A DNA stretch of 64,000 nt from contig JAJNNQ010000140.1 of assembly GCA_027886175.1 (NCBI GenBank), positions 647,974 through 711,973 of the forward strand, in the 5' to 3' direction. This document shows, piece by piece, positions 46,539 to 60,500 of this stretch. This stretch comes from Phylloscopus collybita (taxonomy: Eukaryota; Chordata; Aves; Passeriformes; Phylloscopidae). Positions within the stretch are counted from its first letter, which is position 1. The number at the start of each line of letters is the position of its first letter. A program made the translations under genes and the position numbers. Below the pieces are notes generated by a model that was given only the letters and a program-made list of their open reading frames with translations, was not told the DNA's origin and did not search any database.

Positions 46539-49500
46539 TGTCCCAGCACAGTGCAGAGTCCCCGTGGCTAGTTCCTTGAAATACCTTTCCTGGCAGCAGC
46601 CCAGAGCTGTACTGAGTGCAGCAGGTGTCAGGCCGTCTCCTCTCGCCGTGTAGGTGCTTCTGTTTTGTGTTTGCAGCGTGCAGAGAAGCCCGCGTGCTTG
46701 CTGCTGCTTCCAGCAAGCCAAAACGCTTTTGCAGCCACTTTCCTGCCTTTTCCACAACAGCATCACTGTCTAGCTGATTTACAGTTGCCTCTGCGTAGAG
46801 CAGCTAGAGGAGCAGCTCTGCCGGCTTTCCTGTGCTTCTGCATAGCAGAGCTGTCAAGAACGAGAAGCTGCGTTTTGCCGAGAAAGCAGCGCTTCGCGGA
46901 AGCACAGCCAGCGGCGTCTTCGGTCCAGCCGCAGCTTGTGCGGAGAAGCGAAAGAGAGCCGGGGAAGAACGTGGAAAGCCGAACTCGGTCGCTGCAAGCG
47001 GGTGCTGGCGAACAGCTTCTGGTCACCTTGTAGAAACTGTCCCAGCACAGTGCAGAGTCCCCGTGGCTAGTTCCTTGAAATACCTTTCCTGGCAGCAGCC
47101 CAGAGCTGTACTGAGTGCAGCAGGTGTCAGGCCGTCTCCTCTCGCCGTGTAGGTGCTTCTGTTTTGTGTTTGCAGCGTGCAGAGAAGCCCGCGTGCTTGC
47201 TGCTGCTTCCAGCAAGCCAAAACGCTTTTGCAGCCACTTTCCTGCCTTTTCCACAACAGCATCACTGTCTAGCTGATTTACAGTTGCCTCTGCGTAGAGC
47301 AGCTAGAGGAGCAGCTCTGCCGGCTTTCCTGTGCTTCTGCATAGCAGAGCTGTCAAGAACGAGAAGCTGCGTTTTGCCGAGAAAGCAGCGCTTCGCGGAA
47401 GCACAGCCAGCGGCGTCTTCGGTCCAGCCGCAGCTTGTGCGGAGAAGCGAAAGAGAGCCGGGGAAGAACGTGGAAAGCCGAACTCGGTCGCTGCAAGCGG
47501 GTGCTGGCGAACAGCTTCTGGTCACCTTGTAGAAACTGTCCCAGCACAGTGCAGAGTCCCCGTGGCTAGTTCCTTGAAATACCTTTCCTGGCAGCAGCCC
47601 AGAGCTGTACTGAGTGCAGCAGGTGTCAGGCCGTCTCCTCTCGCCGTGTAGGTGCTTCTGTTTTGTGTTTGCAGCGTGCAGAGAAGCCCGCGTGCTTGCT
47701 GCTGCTTCCAGCAAGCCAAAACGCTTTTGCAGCCACTTTCCTGCCTTTTCCACAACAGGATCACTGTCTAGCTGATTTACAGTTGCCTCTGCGTAGAGCA
47801 GCTAGAGGAGCAGCTCTGCCGGCTTTCCTGTGCTTCTGCATAGCAGAGCTGTCAAGAACGAGAAGCTGCGTTTTGCCGAGAAAGCAGCGCTTCGCGGAAG
47901 CACAGCCAGCGGCGTCTTCGGTCCAGCCGCAGCTTGTGCGGAGAAGCGAAAGAGAGCCGGGGAAGAACGTGGAAAGCCGAACTCGGTCGCTGCAAGCGGG
48001 TGCTGGCGAACAGCTTCTGGTCACCTTGTAGAAACTGTCCCAGCACAGTGCAGAGTCCCCGTGGCTAGTTCCTTGAAATACCTTTCCTGGCAGCAGCCCA
48101 GAGCTGTACTGAGTGCAGCAGGTGTCAGGCCGTCTCCTCTCGCCGTGTAGGTGCTTCTGTTTTGTGTTTGCAGCGTGCAGAGAAGCCCGCGTGCTTGCTG
48201 CTGCTTCCAGCAAGCCAAAACGCTTTTGCAGCCACTTTCCTGCCTTTTCCACAACAGGATCACTGTCTAGCTGATTTACAGTTGCCTCTGCGTAGAGCAG
48301 CTAGAGGAGCAGCTCTGCCGGCTTTCCTGTGCTTCTGCATAGCAGAGCTGTCAAGAACGAGAAGCTGCGTTTTGCCGAGAAAGCAGCGCTTCGCGGAAGC
48401 ACAGCCAGCGGCGTCTTCGGTACAGCCGCAGCTTGTGCGGAGAAGCGAAAGAGAGCCGGGGAAGAACGTGGAAAGCCGAACTCGGTCGCTGCAAGCGGGT
48501 GCTGGCGAACAGCTTCTGGTCACCTTGTAGAAACTGTCCCAGCACAGTGCAGAGTCCCCGTGGCTAGTTCCTTGAAATACCTTTCCTGGCAGCAGCCCAG
48601 AGCTGTACTGAGTGCAGCAGGTGTCAGGCCGTCTCCTCTCGCCGTGTAGGTGCTTCTGTTTTGTGTTTGCAGCGTGCAGAGAAGCCCGCGTGCTTGCTGC
48701 TGCTTCCAGCAAGCCAAAACGCTTTTGCAGCCACTTTCCTGCCTTTTCCACAACAGGATCACTGTCTAGCTGATTTACAGTTGCCTCTGCGTAGAGCAGC
48801 TAGAGGAGCAGCTCTGCCGGCTTTCCTGTGCTTCTGCATAGCAGAGCTGTCAAGAACGAGAAGCTGCGTTTTGCCGAGAAAGCAGCGCTTCGCGGAAGCA
48901 CAGCCAGCGGCGTCTTCGGTCCAGCCGCAGCTTGTGCGGAGAAGCGAAAGAGAGCCGGGGAAGAACGTGGAAAGCCGAACTCGGTCGCTGCAAGCGGGTG
49001 CTGGCGAACAGCTTCTGGTCACCTTGTAGAAACTGTCCCAGCACAGTGCAGAGTCCCCGTGGCTAGTTCCTTGAAATACCTTTCCTGGCAGCAGCCCAGA
49101 GCTGTACTGAGTGCAGCAGGTGTCAGGCCGTCTCCTCTCGCCGTGTAGGTGCTTCTGTTTTGTGTTTGCAGCGTGCAGAGAAGCCCGCGTGCTTGCTGCT
49201 GCTTCCAGCAAGCCAAAACGCTTTTGCAGCCACTTTCCTGCCTTTTCCACAACAGCATCACTGTCTAGCTGATTTACAGTTGCCTCTGCGTAGAGCAGCT
49301 AGAGGAGCAGCTCTGCCGGCTTTCCTGTGCTTCTGCATAGCAGAGCTGTCAAGAACGAGAAGCTGCGTTTTGCCGAGAAAGCAGCGCTTCGCGGAAGCAC
49401 AGCCAGCGGCGTCTTCGGTACAGCCGCAGCTTGTGCGGAGAAGCGAAAGAGAGCCGGGGAAGAACGTGGAAAGCCGAACTCGGTCGCTGCAAGCGGGTGC

Positions 49501-50030
49501 TGGCGAACAGCTTCTGGTCACCTTGTAGAAACTGTCCCAGCACAGTGCAGAGTCCCCGTGGCTAGTTCCTTGAAATACCTTTCCTGGCAGCAGCCCAGAG
49601 CTGTACTGAGTGCAGCAGGTGTCAGGCCGTCTCCTCTCGCCGTGTAGGTGCTTCTGTTTTGTGTTTGCAGCGTGCAGAGAAGCCCGCGTGCTTGCTGCTG
49701 CTTCCAGCAAGCCAAAACGCTTTTGCAGCCACTTTCCTGCCTTTTCCACAACAGGATCACTGTCTAGCTGATTTACAGTTGCCTCTGCGTAGAGCAGCTA
49801 GAGGAGCAGCTCTGCCGGCTTTCCTGTGCTTCTGCATAGCAGAGCTGTCAAGAACGAGAAGCTGCGTTTTGCCGAGAAAGCAGCGCTTCGCGGAAGCACA
49901 GCCAGCGGCGTCTTCGGTCCAGCCGCAGCTTGTGCGGAGAAGCGAAAGAGAGCCGGGGAAGAACGTGGAAAGCCGAACTCGGTCGCTGCAAGCGGGTGCT
50001 GGCGAACAGCTTCTGGTCACCTTGTAGAAA

Positions 50031-53000
50031 CTGTCCCAGCACAGTGCAGAGTCCCCGTGGCTAGTTCCTTGAAATACCCTTCCTGGCAGCAGCCCAGAGC
50101 TGTACTGAGTGCAGCAGGTGTCAGGCCGTCTCCTCTCGCCGTGTAGGTGCTTCTGTTTTGTGTTTGCAGCGTGCAGAGAAGCCCGCGTGCTTGCTGCTGC
50201 TTCCAGCAAGCCAAAACGCTTTTGCAGCCACTTTCCTGCCTTTTCCACAACAGCATCACTGTCTAGCTGATTTACAGTTGCCTCTGCGTAGAGCAGCTAG
50301 AGGAGCAGCTCTGCCGGCTTTCCTGTGCTTCTGCATAGCAGAGCTGTCAAGAACGAGAAGCTGCGTTTTGCCGAGAAAGCAGCGCTTCGCGGAAGCACAG
50401 CCAGCGGCGTCTTCGGTACAGCCGCAGCTTGTGCGGAGAAGCGAAAGAGAGCCGGGGAAGAACGTGGAAAGCCGAACTCGGTCGCTGCAAGCGGGTGCTG
50501 GCGAACAGCTTCTGGTCACCTTGTAGAAACTGTCCCAGCACAGTGCAGAGTCCCCGTGGCTAGTTCCTTGAAATACCTTTCCTGGCAGCAGCCCAGAGCT
50601 GTACTGAGTGCAGCAGGTGTCAGGCCGTCTCCTCTCGCCGTGTAGGTGCTTCTGTTTTGTGTTTGCAGCGTGCAGAGAAGCCCGCGTGCTTGCTGCTGCT
50701 TCCAGCAAGCCAAAACGCTTTTGCAGCCACTTTCCTGCCTTTTCCACAACAGCATCACTGTCTAGCTGATTTACAGTTGCCTCTGCGTAGAGCAGCTAGA
50801 GGAGCAGCTCTGCCGGCTTTCCTGTGCTTCTGCATAGCAGAGCTGTCAAGAACGAGAAGCTGCGTTTTGCCGAGAAAGCAGCGCTTCGCGGAAGCACAGC
50901 CAGCGGCGTCTTCGGTACAGCCGCAGCTTGTGCGGAGAAGCGAAAGAGAGCCGGGGAAGAACGTGGAAAGCCGAACTCGGTCGCTGCAAGCGGGTGCTGG
51001 CGAACAGCTTCTGGTCACCTTGTAGAAACTGTCCCAGCACAGTGCAGAGTCCCCGTGGCTAGTTCCTTGAAATACCTTTCCTGGCAGCAGCCCAGAGCTG
51101 TACTGAGTGCAGCAGGTGTCAGGCCGTCTCCTCTCGCCGTGTAGGTGCTTCTGTTTTGTGTTTGCAGCGTGCAGAGAAGCCCGCGTGCTTGCTGCTGCTT
51201 CCAGCAAGCCAAAACGCTTTTGCAGCCACTTTCCTGCCTTTTCCACAACAGGATCACTGTCTAGCTGATTTACAGTTGCCTCTGCGTAGAGCAGCTAGAG
51301 GAGCAGCTCTGCCGGCTTTCCTGTGCTTCTGCATAGCAGAGCTGTCAAGAACGAGAAGCTGCGTTTTGCCGAGAAAGCAGCGCTTCGCGGAAGCACAGCC
51401 AGCGGCGTCTTCGGTACAGCCGCAGCTTGTGCGGAGAAGCGAAAGAGAGCCGGGGAAGAACGTGGAAAGCCGAACTCGGTCGCTGCAAGCGGGTGCTGGC
51501 GAACAGCTTCTGGTCACCTTGTAGAAACTGTCCCAGCACAGTGCAGAGTCCCCGTGGCTAGTTCCTTGAAATACCTTTCCTGGCAGCAGCCCAGAGCTGT
51601 ACTGAGTGCAGCAGGTGTCAGGCCGTCTCCTCTCGCCGTGTAGGTGCTTCTGTTTTGTGTTTGCAGCGTGCAGAGAAGCCCGCGTGCTTGCTGCTGCTTC
51701 CAGCAAGCCAAAACGCTTTTGCAGCCACTTTCCTGCCTTTTCCACAACAGCATCACTGTCTAGCTGATTTACAGTTGCCTCTGCGTAGAGCAGCTAGAGG
51801 AGCAGCTCTGCCGGCTTTCCTGTGCTTCTGCATAGCAGAGCTGTCAAGAACGAGAAGCTGCGTTTTGCCGAGAAAGCAGCGCTTCGCGGAAGCACAGCCA
51901 GCGGCGTCTTCGGTACAGCCGCAGCTTGTGCGGAGAAGCGAAAGAGAGCCGGGGAAGAACGTGGAAAGCCGAACTCGGTCGCTGCAAGCGGGTGCTGGCG
52001 AACAGCTTCTGGTCACCTTGTAGAAACTGTCCCAGCACAGTGCAGAGTCCCCGTGGCTAGTTCCTTGAAATACCTTTCCTGGCAGCAGCCCAGAGCTGTA
52101 CTGAGTGCAGCAGGTGTCAGGCCGTCTCCTCTCGCCGTGTAGGTGCTTCTGTTTTGTGTTTGCAGCGTGCAGAGAAGCCCGCGTGCTTGCTGCTGCTTCC
52201 AGCAAGCCAAAACGCTTTTGCAGCCACTTTCCTGCCTTTTCCACAACAGCATCACTGTCTAGCTGATTTACAGTTGCCTCTGCGTAGAGCAGCTAGAGGA
52301 GCAGCTCTGCCGGCTTTCCTGTGCTTCTGCATAGCAGAGCTGTCAAGAACGAGAAGCTGCGTTTTGCCGAGAAAGCAGCGCTTCGCGGAAGCACAGCCAG
52401 CGGCGTCTTCGGTACAGCCGCAGCTTGTGCGGAGAAGCGAAAGAGAGCCGGGGAAGAACGTGGAAAGCCGAACTCGGTCGCTGCAAGCGGGTGCTGGCGA
52501 ACAGCTTCTGGTCACCTTGTAGAAACTGTCCCAGCACAGTGCAGAGTCCCCGTGGCTAGTTCCTTGAAATACCTTTCCTGGCAGCAGCCCAGAGCTGTAC
52601 TGAGTGCAGCAGGTGTCAGGCCGTCTCCTCTCGCCGTGTAGGTGCTTCTGTTTTGTGTTTGCAGCGTGCAGAGAAGCCCGCGTGCTTGCTGCTGCTTCCA
52701 GCAAGCCAAAACGCTTTTGCAGCCACTTTCCTGCCTTTTCCACAACAGGATCACTGTCTAGCTGATTTACAGTTGCCTCTGCGTAGAGCAGCTAGAGGAG
52801 CAGCTCTGCCGGCTTTCCTGTGCTTCTGCATAGCAGAGCTGTCAAGAACGAGAAGCTGCGTTTTGCCGAGAAAGCAGCGCTTCGCGGAAGCACAGCCAGC
52901 GGCGTCTTCGGTACAGCCGCAGCTTGTGCGGAGAAGCGAAAGAGAGCCGGGGAAGAACGTGGAAAGCCGAACTCGGTCGCTGCAAGCGGGTGCTGGCGAA

Positions 53001-54521
53001 CAGCTTCTGGTCACCTTGTAGAAACTGTCCCAGCACAGTGCAGAGTCCCCGTGGCTAGTTCCTTGAAATACCTTTCCTGGCAGCAGCCCAGAGCTGTACT
53101 GAGTGCAGCAGGTGTCAGGCCGTCTCCTCTCGCCGTGTAGGTGCTTCTGTTTTGTGTTTGCAGCGTGCAGAGAAGCCCGCGTGCTTGCTGCTGCTTCCAG
53201 CAAGCCAAAACGCTTTTGCAGCCACTTTCCTGCCTTTTCCACAACAGCATCACTGTCTAGCTGATTTACAGTTGCCTCTGCGTAGAGCAGCTAGAGGAGC
53301 AGCTCTGCCGGCTTTCCTGTGCTTCTGCATAGCAGAGCTGTCAAGAACGAGAAGCTGCGTTTTGCCGAGAAAGCAGCGCTTCGCGGAAGCACAGCCAGCG
53401 GCGTCTTCGGTACAGCCGCAGCTTGTGCGGAGAAGCGAAAGAGAGCCGGGGAAGAACGTGGAAAGCCGAACTCGGTCGCTGCAAGCGGGTGCTGGCGAAC
53501 AGCTTCTGGTCACCTTGTAGAAACTGTCCCAGCACAGTGCAGAGTCCCCGTGGCTAGTTCCTTGAAATACCTTTCCTGGCAGCAGCCCAGAGCTGTACTG
53601 AGTGCAGCAGGTGTCAGGCCGTCTCCTCTCGCCGTGTAGGTGCTTCTGTTTTGTGTTTGCAGCGTGCAGAGAAGCCCGCGTGCTTGCTGCTGCTTCCAGC
53701 AAGCCAAAACGCTTTTGCAGCCACTTTCCTGCCTTTTCCACAACAGCATCACTGTCTAGCTGATTTACAGTTGCCTCTGCGTAGAGCAGCTAGAGGAGCA
53801 GCTCTGCCGGCTTTCCTGTGCTTCTGCATAGCAGAGCTGTCAAGAACGAGAAGCTGCGTTTTGCCGAGAAAGCAGCGCTTCGCGGAAGCACAGCCAGCGG
53901 CGTCTTCGGTACAGCCGCAGCTTGTGCGGAGAAGCGAAAGAGAGCCGGGGAAGAACGTGGAAAGCCGAACTCGGTCGCTGCAAGCGGGTGCTGGCGAACA
54001 GCTTCTGGTCACCTTGTAGAAACTGTCCCAGCACAGTGCAGAGTCCCCGTGGCTAGTTCCTTGAAATACCTTTCCTGGCAGCAGCCCAGAGCTGTACTGA
54101 GTGCAGCAGGTGTCAGGCCGTCTCCTCTCGCCGTGTAGGTGCTTCTGTTTTGTGTTTGCAGCGTGCAGAGAAGCCCGCGTGCTTGCTGCTGCTTCCAGCA
54201 AGCCAAAACGCTTTTGCAGCCACTTTCCTGCCTTTTCCACAACAGGATCACTGTCTAGCTGATTTACAGTTGCCTCTGCGTAGAGCAGCTAGAGGAGCAG
54301 CTCTGCCGGCTTTCCTGTGCTTCTGCATAGCAGAGCTGTCAAGAACGAGAAGCTGCGTTTTGCCGAGAAAGCAGCGCTTCGCGGAAGCACAGCCAGCGGC
54401 GTCTTCGGTACAGCCGCAGCTTGTGCGGAGAAGCGAAAGAGAGCCGGGGAAGAACGTGGAAAGCCGAACTCGGTCGCTGCAAGCGGGTGCTGGCGAACAG
54501 CTTCTGGTCACCTTGTAGAAA
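50031..54521 (+). repeat. Trimeric higher-order pattern in the 499-bp array (units 8-16)
   Basis: Scored at unit position 224, units 8-16 read C,C,G three times over (G in units 10, 13 and 16), all with A at position 388. This is a 1,497-bp higher-order repeat. Units 1-7 do not follow it. From unit 20 on, a similar spacing appears with C at position 388 (units 20, 23, 24, 27 and 31). Confidence 0.7.
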
Positions 54522-57500
54522 CTGTCCCAGCACAGTGCAGAGTCCCCGTGGCTAGTTCCTTGAAATACCTTTCCTGGCAGCAGCCCAGAGCTGTACTGAG
54601 TGCAGCAGGTGTCAGGCCGTCTCCTCTCGCCGTGTAGGTGCTTCTGTTTTGTGTTTGCAGCGTGCAGAGAAGCCCGCGTGCTTGCTGCTGCTTCCAGCAA
54701 GCCAAAACGCTTTTGCAGCCACTTTCCTGCCTTTTCCACAACAGCATCACTGTCTAGCTGATTTACAGTTGCCTCTGCGTAGAGCAGCTAGAGGAGCAGC
54801 TCTGCCGGCTTTCCTGTGCTTCTGCATAGCAGAGCTGTCAAGAACGAGAAGCTGCGTTTTGCCGAGAAAGCAGCGCTTCGCGGAAGCACAGCCAGCGGCG
54901 TCTTCGGTACAGCCGCAGCTTGTGCGGAGAAGCGAAAGAGAGCCGGGGAAGAACGTGGAAAGCCGAACTCGGTCGCTGCAAGCGGGTGCTGGCGAACAGC
55001 TTCTGGTCACCTTGTAGAAACTGTCCCAGCACAGTGCAGAGTCCCCGTGGCTAGTTCCTTGAAATACCTTTCCTGGCAGCAGCCCAGAGCTGTACTGAGT
55101 GCAGCAGGTGTCAGGCCGTCTCCTCTCGCCGTGTAGGTGCTTCTGTTTTGTGTTTGCAGCGTGCAGAGAAGCCCGCGTGCTTGCTGCTGCTTCCAGCAAG
55201 CCAAAACGCTTTTGCAGCCACTTTCCTGCCTTTTCCACAACAGCATCACTGTCTAGCTGATTTACAGTTGCCTCTGCGTAGAGCAGCTAGAGGAGCAGCT
55301 CTGCCGGCTTTCCTGTGCTTCTGCATAGCAGAGCTGTCAAGAACGAGAAGCTGCGTTTTGCCGAGAAAGCAGCGCTTCGCGGAAGCACAGCCAGCGGCGT
55401 CTTCGGTCCAGCCGCAGCTTGTGCGGAGAAGCGAAAGAGAGCCGGGGAAGAACGTGGAAAGCCGAACTCGGTCGCTGCAAGCGGGTGCTGGCGAACAGCT
55501 TCTGGTCACCTTGTAGAAACTGTCCCAGCACAGTGCAGAGTCCCCGTGGCTAGTTCCTTGAAATACCTTTCCTGGCAGCAGCCCAGAGCTGTACTGAGTG
55601 CAGCAGGTGTCAGGCCGTCTCCTCTCGCCGTGTAGGTGCTTCTGTTTTGTGTTTGCAGCGTGCAGAGAAGCCCGCGTGCTTGCTGCTGCTTCCAGCAAGC
55701 CAAAACGCTTTTGCAGCCACTTTCCTGCCTTTTCCACAACAGGATCACTGTCTAGCTGATTTACAGTTGCCTCTGCGTAGAGCAGCTAGAGGAGCAGCTC
55801 TGCCGGCTTTCCTGTGCTTCTGCATAGCAGAGCTGTCAAGAACGAGAAGCTGCGTTTTGCCGAGAAAGCAGCGCTTCGCGGAAGCACAGCCAGCGGCGTC
55901 TTCGGTCCAGCCGCAGCTTGTGCGGAGAAGCGAAAGAGAGCCGGGGAAGAACGTGGAAAGCCGAACTCGGTCGCTGCAAGCGGGTGCTGGCGAACAGCTT
56001 CTGGTCACCTTGTAGAAACTGTCCCAGCACAGTGCAGAGTCCCCGTGGCTAGTTCCTTGAAATACCTTTCCTGGCAGCAGCCCAGAGCTGTACTGAGTGC
56101 AGCAGGTGTCAGGCCGTCTCCTCTCGCCGTGTAGGTGCTTCTGTTTTGTGTTTGCAGCGTGCAGAGAAGCCCGCGTGCTTGCTGCTGCTTCCAGCAAGCC
56201 AAAACGCTTTTGCAGCCACTTTCCTGCCTTTTCCACAACAGGATCACTGTCTAGCTGATTTACAGTTGCCTCTGCGTAGAGCAGCTAGAGGAGCAGCTCT
56301 GCCGGCTTTCCTGTGCTTCTGCATAGCAGAGCTGTCAAGAACGAGAAGCTGCGTTTTGCCGAGAAAGCAGCGCTTCGCGGAAGCACAGCCAGCGGCGTCT
56401 TTGGTCCAGCCGCAGCTTGTGCGGAGAAGCGAAAGAGAGCCGGGGAAGAACGTGGAAAGCCGAACTCGGTCGCTGCAAGCGGGTGCTGGCGAACAGCTTC
56501 TGGTCACCTTGTAGAAACTGTCCCAGCACAGTGCAGAGTCCCCGTGGCTAGTTCCTTGAAATACCTTTCCTGGCAGCAGCCCAGAGCTGTACTGAGTGCA
56601 GCAGGTGTCAGGCCGTCTCCTCTCGCCGTGTAGGTGCTTCTGTTTTGTGTTTGCAGCGTGCAGAGAAGCCCGCGTGCTTGCTGCTGCTTCCAGCAAGCCA
56701 AAACGCTTTTGCAGCCACTTTCCTGCCTTTTCCACAACAGCATCACTGTCTAGCTGATTTACAGTTGCCTCTGCGTAGAGCAGCTAGAGGAGCAGCTCTG
56801 CCGGCTTTCCTGTGCTTCTGCATAGCAGAGCTGTCAAGAACGAGAAGCTGCGTTTTGCCGAGAAAGCAGCGCTTCGCGGAAGCACAGCCAGCGGCGTCTT
56901 CGGTACAGCCGCAGCTTGTGCGGAGAAGCGAAAGAGAGCCGGGGAAGAACGTGGAAAGCCGAACTCGGTCGCTGCAAGCGGGTGCTGGCGAACAGCTTCT
57001 GGTCACCTTGTAGAAACTGTCCCAGCACAGTGCAGAGTCCCCGTGGCTAGTTCCTTGAAATACCTTTCCTGGCAGCAGCCCAGAGCTGTACTGAGTGCAG
57101 CAGGTGTCAGGCCGTCTCCTCTCGCCGTGTAGGTGCTTCTGTTTTGTGTTTGCAGCGTGCAGAGAAGCCCGCGTGCTTGCTGCTGCTTCCAGCAAGCCAA
57201 AACGCTTTTGCAGCCACTTTCCTGCCTTTTCCACAACAGCATCACTGTCTAGCTGATTTACAGTTGCCTCTGCGTAGAGCAGCTAGAGGAGCAGCTCTGC
57301 CGGCTTTCCTGTGCTTCTGCATAGCAGAGCTGTCAAGAACGAGAAGCTGCGTTTTGCCGAGAAAGCAGCGCTTCGCGGAAGCACAGCCAGCGGCGTCTTC
57401 GGTACAGCCGCAGCTTGTGCGGAGAAGCGAAAGAGAGCCGGGGAAGAACGTGGAAAGCCGAACTCGGTCGCTGCAAGCGGGTGCTGGCGAACAGCTTCTG

Positions 57501-60500
57501 GTCACCTTGTAGAAACTGTCCCAGCACAGTGCAGAGTCCCCGTGGCTAGTTCCTTGAAATACCTTTCCTGGCAGCAGCCCAGAGCTGTACTGAGTGCAGC
57601 AGGTGTCAGGCCGTCTCCTCTCGCCGTGTAGGTGCTTCTGTTTTGTGTTTGCAGCGTGCAGAGAAGCCCGCGTGCTTGCTGCTGCTTCCAGCAAGCCAAA
57701 ACGCTTTTGCAGCCACTTTCCTGCCTTTTCCACAACAGCATCACTGTCTAGCTGATTTACAGTTGCCTCTGCGTAGAGCAGCTAGAGGAGCAGCTCTGCC
57801 GGCTTTCCTGTGCTTCTGCATAGCAGAGCTGTCAAGAACGAGAAGCTGCGTTTTGCCGAGAAAGCAGCGCTTCGCGGAAGCACAGCCAGCGGCGTCTTTG
57901 GTCCAGCCGCAGCTTGTGCGGAGAAGCGAAAGAGAGCCGGGGAAGAACGTGGAAAGCCGAACTCGGTCGCTGCAAGCGGGTGCTGGCGAACAGCTTCTGG
58001 TCACCTTGTAGAAACTGTCCCAGCACAGTGCAGAGTCCCCGTGGCTAGTTCCTTGAAATACCTTTCCTGGCAGCAGCCCAGAGCTGTACTGAGTGCAGCA
58101 GGTGTCAGGCCGTCTCCTCTCGCCGTGTAGGTGCTTCTGTTTTGTGTTTGCAGCGTGCAGAGAAGCCCGCGTGCTTGCTGCTGCTTCCAGCAAGCCAAAA
58201 CGCTTTTGCAGCCACTTTCCTGCCTTTTCCACAACAGCATCACTGTCTAGCTGATTTACAGTTGCCTCTGCGTAGAGCAGCTAGAGGAGCAGCTCTGCCG
58301 GCTTTCCTGTGCTTCTGCATAGCAGAGCTGTCAAGAACGAGAAGCTGCGTTTTGCCGAGAAAGCAGCGCTTCGCGGAAGCACAGCCAGCGGCGTCTTTGG
58401 TCCAGCCGCAGCTTGTGCGGAGAAGCGAAAGAGAGCCGGGGAAGAACGTGGAAAGCCGAACTCGGTCGCTGCAAGCGGGTGCTGGCGAACAGCTTCTGGT
58501 CACCTTGTAGAAACTGTCCCAGCACAGTGCAGAGTCCCCGTGGCTAGTTCCTTGAAATACCTTTCCTGGCAGCAGCCCAGAGCTGTACTGAGTGCAGCAG
58601 GTGTCAGGCCGTCTCCTCTCGCCGTGTAGGTGCTTCTGTTTTGTGTTTGCAGCGTGCAGAGAAGCCCGCGTGCTTGCTGCTGCTTCCAGCAAGCCAAAAC
58701 GCTTTTGCAGCCACTTTCCTGCCTTTTCCACAACAGCATCACTGTCTAGCTGATTTACAGTTGCCTCTGCGTAGAGCAGCTAGAGGAGCAGCTCTGCCGG
58801 CTTTCCTGTGCTTCTGCATAGCAGAGCTGTCAAGAACGAGAAGCTGCGTTTTGCCGAGAAAGCAGCGCTTCGCGGAAGCACAGCCAGCGGCGTCTTCGGT
58901 ACAGCCGCAGCTTGTGCGGAGAAGCGAAAGAGAGCCGGGGAAGAACGTGGAAAGCCGAACTCGGTCGCTGCAAGCGGGTGCTGGCGAACAGCTTCTGGTC
59001 ACCTTGTAGAAACTGTCCCAGCACAGTGCAGAGTCCCCGTGGCTAGTTCCTTGAAATACCTTTCCTGGCAGCAGCCCAGAGCTGTACTGAGTGCAGCAGG
59101 TGTCAGGCCGTCTCCTCTCGCCGTGTAGGTGCTTCTGTTTTGTGTTTGCAGCGTGCAGAGAAGCCCGCGTGCTTGCTGCTGCTTCCAGCAAGCCAAAACG
59201 CTTTTGCAGCCACTTTCCTGCCTTTTCCACAACAGCATCACTGTCTAGCTGATTTACAGTTGCCTCTGCGTAGAGCAGCTAGAGGAGCAGCTCTGCCGGC
59301 TTTCCTGTGCTTCTGCATAGCAGAGCTGTCAAGAACGAGAAGCTGCGTTTTGCCGAGAAAGCAGCGCTTCGCGGAAGCACAGCCAGCGGCGTCTTCGGTA
59401 CAGCCGCAGCTTGTGCGGAGAAGCGAAAGAGAGCCGGGGAAGAACGTGGAAAGCCGAACTCGGTCGCTGCAAGCGGGTGCTGGCGAACAGCTTCTGGTCA
59501 CCTTGTAGAAACTGTCCCAGCACAGTGCAGAGTCCCCGTGGCTAGTTCCTTGAAATACCTTTCCTGGCAGCAGCCCAGAGCTGTACTGAGTGCAGCAGGT
59601 GTCAGGCCGTCTCCTCTCGCCGTGTAGGTGCTTCTGTTTTGTGTTTGCAGCGTGCAGAGAAGCCCGCGTGCTTGCTGCTGCTTCCAGCAAGCCAAAACGC
59701 TTTTGCAGCCACTTTCCTGCCTTTTCCACAACAGCATCACTGTCTAGCTGATTTACAGTTGCCTCTGCGTAGAGCAGCTAGAGGAGCAGCTCTGCCGGCT
59801 TTCCTGTGCTTCTGCATAGCAGAGCTGTCAAGAACGAGAAGCTGCGTTTTGCCGAGAAAGCAGCGCTTCGCGGAAGCACAGCCAGCGGCGTCTTCGGTCC
59901 AGCCGCAGCTTGTGCGGAGAAGCGAAAGAGAGCCGGGGAAGAACGTGGAAAGCCGAACTCGGTCGCTGCAAGCGGGTGCTGGCGAACAGCTTCTGGTCAC
60001 CTTGTAGAAACTGTCCCAGCACAGTGCAGAGTCCCCGTGGCTAGTTCCTTGAAATACCTTTCCTGGCAGCAGCCCAGAGCTGTACTGAGTGCAGCAGGTG
60101 TCAGGCCGTCTCCTCTCGCCGTGTAGGTGCTTCTGTTTTGTGTTTGCAGCGTGCAGAGAAGCCCGCGTGCTTGCTGCTGCTTCCAGCAAGCCAAAACGCT
60201 TTTGCAGCCACTTTCCTGCCTTTTCCACAACAGCATCACTGTCTAGCTGATTTACAGTTGCCTCTGCGTAGAGCAGCTAGAGGAGCAGCTCTGCCGGCTT
60301 TCCTGTGCTTCTGCATAGCAGAGCTGTCAAGAACGAGAAGCTGCGTTTTGCCGAGAAAGCAGCGCTTCGCGGAAGCACAGCCAGCGGCGTCTTCGGTACA
60401 GCCGCAGCTTGTGCGGAGAAGCGAAAGAGAGCCGGGGAAGAACGTGGAAAGCCGAACTCGGTCGCTGCAAGCGGGTGCTGGCGAACAGCTTCTGGTCACC

